This document shows, in pieces, positions 55,887 to 64,000 of a stretch of DNA of 64,000 bases; the stretch's first letter is position 1, and each line of letters starts with the position of its first letter. The notes beneath the pieces are model-generated. The model was not told the DNA's origin, searched no databases, and saw nothing but the letters and a program-made list of their open reading frames with translations. The stretch covers positions 682,001 through 746,000 of the forward strand of contig JAUZTG010000017.1 of the NCBI GenBank assembly GCA_030734395.1, written 5' to 3'. The position numbers and the translations under genes are program-made. The stretch is from Sarocladium kiliense (taxonomy: Eukaryota > Ascomycota > Sordariomycetes > Hypocreales > Sarocladiaceae).

Positions 55887-56809
55887 TTTTCGGAGAAAAT
55901 GAAAGACTGTCAATGCAGAGAACACTTTAAAAAACAACCTGGCCGTTGCTTTCACCGCAACTATTTTGGCACGCATCTCTGTATCATCTTAGGACTGAAT
56001 ACTGACATCCGACTGATTGATTAGTTGCTGGACAGAAACTGCCGATGGTAGCTGTAGCGAAGGATGTTATACCGGTTCGACGTGGACTTTGGGAATACAT
56101 TGGTATCAGAAGAAAGATCCACCATCGGAAGTTCGGTACCCTAAGAAGCCTACCCCGTCCCTGTTGCAATAAATGAGCAAATTACAAGCTTGGAATTAGG
56201 CGGAGGCCAAAACCGTTGATGTACTTGCTATAATGAAGCTCTTCCGTTACGTAATAAGGGCTGGGGTTACAAGGGCTGCTCGAGATGCGGAGAATCGGAG
56301 CTCTACATAATACTGTTTCACTCCGCTTACATTGTCTTGCTGAGTAATGAGTTCGCACCAGAGACGGGTTGTTATTTGGTCGATTCAGCTGTACCCCGGC
56401 CCATATCACTCTGTCTGTATGTAGCTGGACGGAGCAGCTAGCTGGCATTCCGACAGGCTTGAATCTAAGACGTGTGATCCGGGTGCCTGCGGCGCAAGAT
56501 GGAAAAGCGGAGACGCGGAGTGACTTGGGCTTGGAGGTTTCTGGACGTTAGGGTTAACAGTGGCGATGTATATACAAATCGCGAAGAATAAGCAATAGGT
56601 TTAGCAACTACTAATGGTAGTTATCATTCTTTTAATAAGTTTCGTTTTGCATTAAGAGTAGCCCCTAAGACCATATAGCGCTATATAATTTTGATTAAAC
56701 CTAACCCTTAGTCCCCGCCTCCCCGTTCCCCCTTTCCCCGCTTCAGCGTAAACGAGCGACGGACTAGTGGGCAGGCTCAACCAACATGCATAGGGCCAAG
56801 CTCCCAGTT
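55887..56809. other. No gene seen
   Basis: 0.9 kb; composition turns AT-rich from about 56570. Small frames without domains. Confidence 0.45.
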
Positions 56810-58500
56810 TCAGTTGCTCTCCTCTGGCGTGTGCCTTTCAACTTGGTCGGTCTTAAGCTTGAGCTTGGAAATGTCGTAGCTTTCGACCTTTTCCCTATGC
56901 TTCTAAGTAGTTATTGGCTTCTATTTATACGACTTTCGCGTATCGCTAACCTTCTTATATAGCTGATTAATCTTTTTAAGGCTTAGAACCTTAGTTTTGT
57001 AGATTATAAACTATATAAAGGTAATGTAAAGAAAATAGCACGCAAACTAGATAAAGAAAATCTTTACCTGCAAGTTCGCGTTACTATCTTTATAGTTTAT
57101 AAGATATAGCGTTAAATAAGCAATCGCCTAATTTAGCAGCTAATTTATCGTAGTTGTAATGCTTAAAGACTTAGCGCAGGTTTTAAGCGGAAAAATCTCT
57201 CTTATAATAACCTAAGTAAAAGGACCCTAAGTTAATGCAAAAAAGAAGATATAAACACAAATAAAGGCAACAAAAACCCTCTATCTAGGAAGGCTTTTAA
57301 TATAAATCTCCTTATTATTATGCTAACTAGTAAAAATAGTACTATAAACGGCAATAATTAGCTACAAGATAGCTATACCGATAGCGCCCTAGAGCAAAAA
57401 AGGTTGCCGTCCCTACTTATTAGTTGCATATATACTAGGCATAGTAGATGCCATATTAATAGCAAAGGTAATTATAGAGATCGTAAAGCCGCTAGAAACA
57501 CTAGAGTTTTAAAAAAACTTAGTCCCGTAGTAGAAGATAAAGTTGATGCCTGCAAATGTTTAGCCTTGTGAATAATACGATTATACAAGATTACAAAGCA
57601 GAAGGCGCAGGATGTGTTACCTGTCAGCTGCTGAAGTGCCTGCAAGCCCATGCCCGTAAGCTGCCTCTTGAGAACAGGAGGCTTGAAACAGTCGAGGTAG
57701 GATCCTTGCCCTGTCCTGATCTCCATGTGGTGGGATGCTTGAACTTCTTAGGTTAGGGTTACCGTGTTCGTTGCGAAACACAGCAAATTTCACGTCCTGT
57801 TTCTCGGTGATGAGACTTCCTTCAGCCTTTGTAACCATAGAAGTCACGAGGACTTACCTTGTAGTACAGTCCGCGACCAGACCCTGCGCGGCACAACGAC
57901 TTAATGTACTCGCCGATGCAAGAGGAGGAGCAAATAATAGCTATAAGAGCCCCCTAATTATACACTCTTGTTGCTAGCCTTTCGTACTTAACCCAGTTAT
58001 TCCCCTATAGCTGACGACTAAGGTAGATAAAGTAGTTCTTAGTACCGAATCTTCTTAGTTGCTTAGTCTTTACTAACGTTACCCTGCCTTCGCGCTTTAG
58101 AATCTTAGGCAACTCGTATCGAATGAACTAGATCTATTTGGTCAGCTCTGCTCGGTCACAAGGATAGACCTGATCCCTCTGTTGCGACATACACACATTT
58201 ATTACAGAGATCGTGATGTGCCTAGGAATAGCGGTATGCTCTTGCTGCTAGCCGGCCATGAACTGCTTCTAGCACACCTTAATAGTTCCTTCCCTTGGAT
58301 TTGGATCGTTTTCTACGCTATTAATGCTAAAAGCAACCTCTTTTATAAACTCTTTTAAAGATCTTAGATTATAGGGGCTTGGGTAGTCATCAGCGTGTTC
58401 CTTAGCGTACCTAGATAGAGCATAAGCGTAGTTATAGCAAGGGTTAGGTTACCTGACGCAAACTTACTAATTCTAGAGGCTAATTATACGGTTATAGCTT
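56570..58500. repeat. AT-rich RIP-affected block
   Basis: Composition is clearly AT-rich and TA-rich over most of this stretch, except a short piece at 57550-57900 that kept GC. It contains the ruined hexose transporter; the rest has no readable origin. Confidence 0.6.
56810..57730 (-). pseudogene. Hexose (MFS sugar) transporter destroyed by RIP-type stops
   Basis: Read on the minus strand from 57730: SYLDCFKPPVLKRQLTGMG and LQALQQLTG, an intron ending TTGCAG, then INFIFYYGTKFF followed at once by TAA where the family has Gln, GFTISIITFAIN, GAIGIAI, IREIFPLKTCAKSLS, INQLYKKVS, and a stop at 56810. These are successive landmarks of fungal Hxt/Stp-type transporters in the right order. More than ten stops sit at family Trp (TGG to TAG) or Gln (CAA/CAG to TAA/TAG) positions, i.e. 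C-to-T on one strand or the other in CpA context. The N-terminal half is not traceable; a poor match lies at 57800-57960. Confidence 0.82.
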
Positions 58501-59174
58501 CTTAGAGTTTTAGGATCAACATGCTTGTAGACGCGAGAATTGTTAATCCCTTCCGTACAGTAGCTAGAGCCCTTCTCTCTTCCTCTGCAAAAGAAGTCTC
58601 GGGCGCTCTTCTTTCTAGGCATCGTTTCTAAGGCCGTCTGTGAGTCGTATAAAACTAAGAGTCAAGTAATTGTAAGCAGCCTTGTCGTAAAAAACCGCTG
58701 AAAGTGAGATAAGGAGTTGGGTATAAGTCGAGCAGGTAGGAAGTAGGACGAGAATTACAACACTCGACCGCAGCCTCTTATATATGCAACACCTAAGCGC
58801 CCATCCCCCCTATAGACGCGACATAGGCAATTAGAGACCCGCGCGACCTCCGAGTATGGTGGCCGAGCATCAGGCATTCGTCGCCAGAAACCGGGCTTGC
58901 CAACTAATATGCGCTGAGCCCCGAGCCCCTAGCGCGTGTGGCCGGATCTTGAACCATGGCAAAGGTCGCATAAAGTGGATGAATTGGGTGAAGTACAGTG
59001 CAAAGTTAAAGTCGTGTTGGTAGGAGTTAATAGGTTCGCGTGCAGCCCGTCGCCGGGGAGGGGAGGTAAAGGTGATTCAAGGTTATGCTCACTGAGCAAG
59101 GGTGATCAAAGCGTCAGCAAGAGCGGCGGCGCTGACTAATCACGCCCGGACCCTGGTCTCCCAGTTTTCGTGGC
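58501..59174. other. No gene seen
   Basis: 0.67 kb; GC content recovers from about 58770. Only short frames without recognisable domains. Confidence 0.4.
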
Positions 59175-59720
59175 AGACTACCTACATAGTCACACCCGAC
59201 AAATCTTGCCGTCCAAATCCGTTTCTAGCGTGAAGCCTGAGCCGTCGCTGCTTTACTTGGAGTGCAAGGGTGATCCGGCGATCAAGACCTGAGCTGCATA
59301 CTTTGCGTTGTTTCAAGCCCATGCTCAAGTGACATTACAGAGTCGCTCAGAAGGAGTACGCACTATATGCCAGCACTTCGGCATTAAGCCAGCCTTCCGC
59401 CCCTGCCGCCAAGCGACGGGCGTTGGCCTGAAGCCCTACCACTGGCGTCCCCAAGTCCCAAGGAGTTTAGTATTTAAAGCGGTACTACTACGTGGGAAAG
59501 GAGTCCTGTGGGAGAATATTGTGCTAGTGAGTAGTCTCATCTTCTATTAAAACACTGGTTAACAATACTAGCTGTCTCCTTTAGAGCCAAGCTTTAGTGC
59601 CATTATCGAATAACTCCAAGGAGAAAAGATAACCCTCGTAGAATAAACGACGGAGCTGGAGAGTAAAGCAAAAATACTTGCTATCGTTAGCTGGGGAAAC
59701 AACTAACAGAATGTGAGAAT
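59175..59720 (+). pseudogene. Copy B of the dispersed gene family, decayed
   Basis: Shares cccgacaaatcttgcc (59195) and tcgctgctttac (59244) with copy A at the same relative spacing, then attgtgct-gtgagt (59518) and ccaagctt (59585). Relative to copy A about 500 bp are missing from the middle. The coiled-coil exon is cut by TAA at two places where copy A has CAG and CAA, again RIP-type changes. Same orientation as copy A, 19,984 bp away. Confidence 0.7.
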
Positions 59721-60013
59721 GACACTGATGTACGTAATCTACAAAATTTATCCCTGTAACCTTGAGTAAGTTACTAAGATGGTGCTAGCCATTTGATTTG
59801 TTAAAGGAGTGTGCATAAAGAACAACTAATTTATCTGCGCCGTCAACCCGCCCTTTGAGTCGCCTGGCCATCAGTACAAGACCTGGGAAAGTGGGATATA
59901 TGCTCGGAGTCTTGGCAGCTTCAGTGAATACGCAGATGTTGAAGAGCGAATAAGAGATGGCCACTGGACTAGGAGCTTGTATGAATCGGCCTCTGAAGCG
60001 ACGTGGCCTTCTC

Positions 60014-61537
60014 TTATTCTCCCGAGTCCTCTTCCGATACACCAGAGGACATACTGAGAACTTCAGCACCGCTGTGATCACCACCTCCGGGTCCCGGTAC
60101 AGTGGTTACACCCCTCGTATTTGTGCGTGAGTCATTCTGCTTTCCTTGCGGGACCTGCTCTCTCATAAGTTGCAAAGTGTCTTGTTGCATCTGGTACATG
60201 ATGTCATCAAACAGCTCGTCTTCTTGGCCACTGGCGTCTTCATCCTGGCCGGCAGGGAGGTTCGGGAGGCGCCATTTGGGATATACGTTCATATGCGAAG
60301 ATTGCACCTGGAAGTAATTATCCGGGTCCTCAAAATAGTAGTGGCAGAGTCGGCACGGCGGCTTGCTGGTCGCGATGAACATTGAGTTCTTGCAGTAGGA
60401 CGCGGTTTCCACAATATCCGTATTAACGAGGAAGTCGTGGAGATGCACCTCGCAGTGAACCAGCTGCCTCATCGGCCGTACCTTGAGCTTATCGTTGATA
60501 TGGCGCTCCAAGCCGCACTCTTGAAGGTCTCCGAGATAGTGGCTATACTCGTCGAACTCAAAGCTGGGGAGAGCTTCGCGAATGATGCCGTAAAGAGCGG
60601 GTTGTGGCCTCGGCAAAGAGACTCTGGTAGGGCGGCTGGAAGGGAGATGTCGAACAGTAAAGCCACGGAAGAGCTCGGGCCAGTCGGAAGAAGCCTTCAC
60701 AATACAGTTGGCTGCCTGACGGTACGAGTATAGTCGTCCAAAGGAGTGACGAAGCTCAGACCAGCACGCGGAGTCCTCATCAGAACCAGCACGCTCGCTC
60801 ATAATCTTGTCGAAGCCATTGACCTTGGAGGAGTAAATTGCTTTGATGAGCGTGTCGCAATCACTGAGACCTATTTGCTTTGTTATTCAAGAAGTGGCTT
60901 CATCCATGGCTTCCATGAGTTTCGACTAACACTTGTTCTTGATCTCAGGCGACATGTCGCGTGAGAAGTCCGCTTTTACCTCAAGCTCTTGCAACCTTTG
61001 CAATACATCAAAGTTATTGGCTGCCATCCTTATTAGATCTTAGATGATTAAGAAGACCATTTTACAAGAGAAGAACTTACTCTTGTCAATGCACTTGCGG
61101 ATCGAAAGTAGAATGCCCTTCAGATAGCAATTCACTCTGGGAAAGTTGAACTCCAAGATCTCCCATAGCGCCCTCTTCTGCAAAACCTTCTCCTTCAGAT
61201 CGTCAGGATTCTCTCCAATGAACTTCAGCAAGCCGGACAGGAAGTTTTTAGCTGTTTCAAATTCCCCGTCCTTTCGACTGTTCGACGTGAACAGGTATTC
61301 TGGGCCATCCCGGCCTTTTAGGGCCACTAAGGCAGTAATTGTATCACCCCCTTTCGTGGTATCGAGTATCTGAGCCAGTTTACAAAGAAATAGCTGGAAA
61401 GAGTCGAGCACACGGTCATTATCGGGGTTGCCTGAGGTATAAGTCACACCGCTCTTCACTTTGCATATCTTGTTGACAGCACAAAACAAGCAGCAAAGGA
61501 AAAACGTTTGAAGGGCTTTCTTGTTTTGAAGAGACAT
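60014..61537 (-). CDS. Candidate OTT_1508-like (cytidine-deaminase fold) protein, 473 aa
   Basis: Exons 61537-61081, 61038-60931, 60870-60014; the joins keep one frame. The C-terminal half has a zinc-deaminase-like pair: HCE at about residues 327-329 (LVHCEVHLHDFL) and PPCRLC with cysteines at about 361 and 364 (FIATSKPPCRLCHYYF), 31 residues apart, the H-x-E ... PCxxC order of the deaminase superfamily. Fungal proteins with this pattern are grouped as OTT_1508-like deaminases; their substrates are unknown and nucleic-acid editing has been proposed. The N-terminal 150 residues are helical without a known domain, and the last 60 are Gln/Gly/Ser-rich and disordered. It borders the accessory compartment. 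Family assignment rests on motif reading only. Confidence 0.65.
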
Positions 61538-62851
61538 TATTGTCAGAAGACTTCGGTCTGTAGAGGCGGTATGATATCTTTGTGTATCTCAAGAAGTGTA
61601 AACGTAGAAGAGCGTCGGTACTACACACTCAATAATTGAGAAAACTAAACGCCCATATATATACGAGTCCTTGGGCACCTTGCCACGTACATCGTGGCCC
61701 GACTCTCTGCCTCAATGGATTCAGTGTCCCAATGCCAACAATCACCTAACTGTTGCAGCCTAGATCCAACGGCCTCCCGCAGAACGGCCTATCAGATAAT
61801 GACCTTCTGCTGCCACGTAAGTACCATTAGTATGCCTTGCCATCAAGGGTATCCAAGACCTGCATGAAGGGTGCGATATTGCAAAACACAAAGGAATTAG
61901 GCCATGGCTTACACCGAAAGTCTCGGCACGCATAATCATAGAATATTATGGGATCGAAAAGAATGTCGAGTGGGTGTCCCACGTACCACCAAGTCGATCT
62001 GCACTGCTGCAAGGCCAACGTCGCATCGTAAATAGCGCCGTCCAGCTGGCGGCGCAGGAGGCTCAAAGCCTTGTGGTTGGCTCACGCAGAGTGAGCGACC
62101 GCAAGAGGACAGCCCCGCGCATATGTGGCTGACGGCCTGAAGCTCGTCATGGCTAGCGCGAGCATGGCCGTGCGAGACAGAGCAACTCAAGCTAGACAAG
62201 GCATTCCGCTCATTTGTTAATTCGGCGCCCGCGTGAGGTCAATGTTGGGCCAGAAGGGCCATGCCGGAACAGTACCAACATAGCGTCGCAGTCATATGCA
62301 CAGCCTTACTGGCTAAGCCTACATAATGGGGGGAACTCAGATGGTGACGTTCTGTGGGCGGACTCTCTCTTGGACCATAATGCTGGAGGGACAAAATAGT
62401 ATGACTGGCGGATCAACTTTCTGCACTTCTGCGAGATACGCGCGTCGAAGAAAGGCCGAAGATATGACGCGACTTGCAAAGGGCAAGGCAGGCAGACATA
62501 GAGCGATTGCAACTTGTCGTTCGAAAGTCCATACTCTCGAAGTGATGATCAAGTATTTAAGCAGCCTGCATCTCCCCGAATTGGCCTTCTCTGTTGTCAT
62601 CAATTGCCCTTCCTTCTCATCTACATCTGGGCTATTCTGAGGATTGGCTCACTTTTATATCTTTTAAACCCAGTCGCGGCTGATGAGTGTTACACGACAG
62701 GCGGTGTCACATTCAATCAATTAGGACACACTTTCAGTCGTATGTGGACCAATCCTACTCGGCATGGAGTCCAAATGCGGGCGGGCAGGATAACTAATTG
62801 TGACATTGAATCAGCTTAGCAGAAAGAGTCCATTGTCAAAATTCCGTCAGT
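61538..62851. other. No gene seen
   Basis: 1.3 kb. Includes the promoter of the deaminase-like gene and one ATCAGATAA at 61791 that is expected by chance. Short frames only. Confidence 0.4.
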
Positions 62852-63776
62852 ATGAGCGGTAAAGGCAAGGAGCGAGAGCATCCCCGGCACCCCGGCCTAC
62901 GACCCGAGTCTCGCGATCCGGCTCTGTACTCACCCGAGGAAGATGACGATTACGGCGGACACCATCTGTATGCCATCAATGACCCGTTTCTGTCACGAAT
63001 GAGAAGTAGCATGTCCAACGATCACACCCGGCCTCACAGCGACTTAAACCAGCCGCTGTAGGCGACTCGTGAAGCGTTGCCTGGCCCGTCAGGCGAGTCG
63101 TCTTACACTGCTCACTATCCGAGCAACGATGCACCTTCTCCCGAGCATATAAATATGACTGCACTCTCTCTTTCTAACGCACATAACGAATACATGCCTT
63201 ATTCCCCCACTCGAAGGTTTCAAAGGAAGGACAAACTCCCTACGACAGACCACCATAGTCTTATAGAAAAACCACACAAGCACAGAGCCCATATCATGGA
63301 AGCCTCCTCTTCTTCTGGACAATCCGATCTTTCGCCCTTCCTTACGCACGAAAGGACCTACGAGAAGGACACACACGGTAAAGGCTTCCAGTATCACACA
63401 GAGCCGACGTAAGACCCCTTGTTAACCAAGACCACTTGAATGTCAATGGTGCTAACTCATCTATAGGACACATAGCTCCAAGCGTCATTCAACTGCCAAT
63501 GTTCCGTGTGAGACCGGGAATCCCAAGAAATATTATCATGGACTCCCTTGCGAAGAGCACTTCAGTTCGCGGAAGAGTATGCTGCGCCATGTCCGTCTCC
63601 AGCATCGTGCTTTTGCCGCCGACCCTCGCAACGAGATCCTGCCTGAGGGTGGTTACTGCACGTGGAATGGCTGCAGGGATAATAAAGCTTGGTTCACGAG
63701 GGATGATAACCTTAAGCGTCATGTTGATGAGGCACACTTGGGTAAGCGCAGGGCAGACCCTCATTGTGTGCGTTGA
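62852..63776 (+). pseudogene. C2H2-like zinc-finger gene with one in-frame TAG
   Basis: Exons 62852-63408 and 63467-63776 give 289 codons in one frame, interrupted only by TAG at 63059-63061 (codon 70). The first 190 residues are disordered and rich in Ser, Pro, His and acids (KGKEREHPRHPG, PEEDDDYGG). The second exon holds two finger-like units: C-x4-4-C...H-x4-H in GLPCEEHFSSRKSMLRHVRLQH, and CTWNGCRDNKAWFTRDDNLKRHVDEAH (C-x4-C-x13-H-x4-H). TAG may come from CAG by a RIP-type change, or translation may read through, or an intron is missed; the conserved second exon suggests a recent break. Function: probably DNA binding, target unknown. Confidence 0.55.
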
Positions 63777-64000
63777 TACAATACGCTGGTAATGATCAAT
63801 GGGGTTGACACTGGATCAAAGTTCCTTCCTACTTATCCGAGGTTTCTTTTCATTTTTTATGCTTATTCTTGTGTATTAGGTTCGCCTTTGCTGCAAGTGA
63901 TATAGTTTTCCTATTCTTTATATATTGGTGGAGATGTGGATGAAGTAAGAAGTGAGGAGCACAAGAATAATCTGCCCAGAATGCGGTGGGTGCTGGTCTT

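Noticed and set aside
58936..59139. 67-codon frame
   Set aside because: No domain, no introns or context; probably chance in the recovering GC region.
61791..61799. ATCAGATAA outside the siderophore cluster
   Set aside because: One exact match on either strand is expected by chance in 64 kb; no iron-related gene is near.

Overview
The window is nuclear DNA from a filamentous ascomycete (Pezizomycotina). The genes are split by many short (about 47-95 bp) GT-AG introns, and they include a Zn2Cys6 regulator, a fungal siderophore NRPS, a DAL5-type MFS permease and a fungal homocitrate synthase. Islands of AT-rich, TpA-rich sequence carry genes broken by CAG/CAA-to-stop and TGG-to-stop changes, which is the signature of repeat-induced point mutation (RIP). 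A dothideomycete is my best guess, but the sequence alone does not fix the class.

Layout. 1-7.3 kb: a C2H2 regulator (minus strand) with a gene-free 4.2 kb behind it. 7.3-27.8 kb: an extracellular-siderophore (fusarinine-type) cluster made of a sidD/NPS6-like NRPS, a sidI-like acyl-CoA ligase, a sidF-like hydroxyornithine acyltransferase, an AIF/FSP1-like flavoprotein and a sitT-like ABC transporter. The two divergent promoters, and the flanks of the other genes, hold ten exact copies of ATCWGATAA, the site of the iron-responsive GATA repressor family (SreA/Sre1/Urbs1). 28.6-38.7 kb: housekeeping-type genes (SPX phosphate transporter, Dabb protein, homocitrate synthase, an unrecognised ORF, an SDR dehydrogenase).

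39.2-59.7 kb: an accessory compartment. It is bracketed by two direct copies, 20.0 kb apart, of one decayed gene family. Inside are a broken DUF7924-like gene, a truncated kinase, AT-rich blocks, a candidate solo LTR and a RIP-riddled hexose transporter. In the middle sits what looks like a catabolic cluster: a Zn2Cys6 regulator (with an apparent 1-nt frameshift), a salicylate-hydroxylase-like FAD monooxygenase, an alpha/beta hydrolase, a DAL5-family permease and a GabD-type aldehyde dehydrogenase. 60.0-63.8 kb: a candidate OTT_1508-like deaminase and a C2H2-like gene with one in-frame TAG.

How the genes work together. In the siderophore cluster, the SidI- and SidF-like enzymes (both with SKL-like C-termini) would make acylated hydroxyornithine in peroxisomes. 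The NRPS would link these units, and the ABC transporter would move the product or protect the cell; iron-sufficient conditions would repress the set through the GATA sites. In the accessory compartment the permease, monooxygenase, hydrolase and aldehyde dehydrogenase fit uptake and oxidation of an aromatic or related acid under the local regulator. Exon joints were placed by eye; every multi-exon model reported as intact keeps the reading frame.
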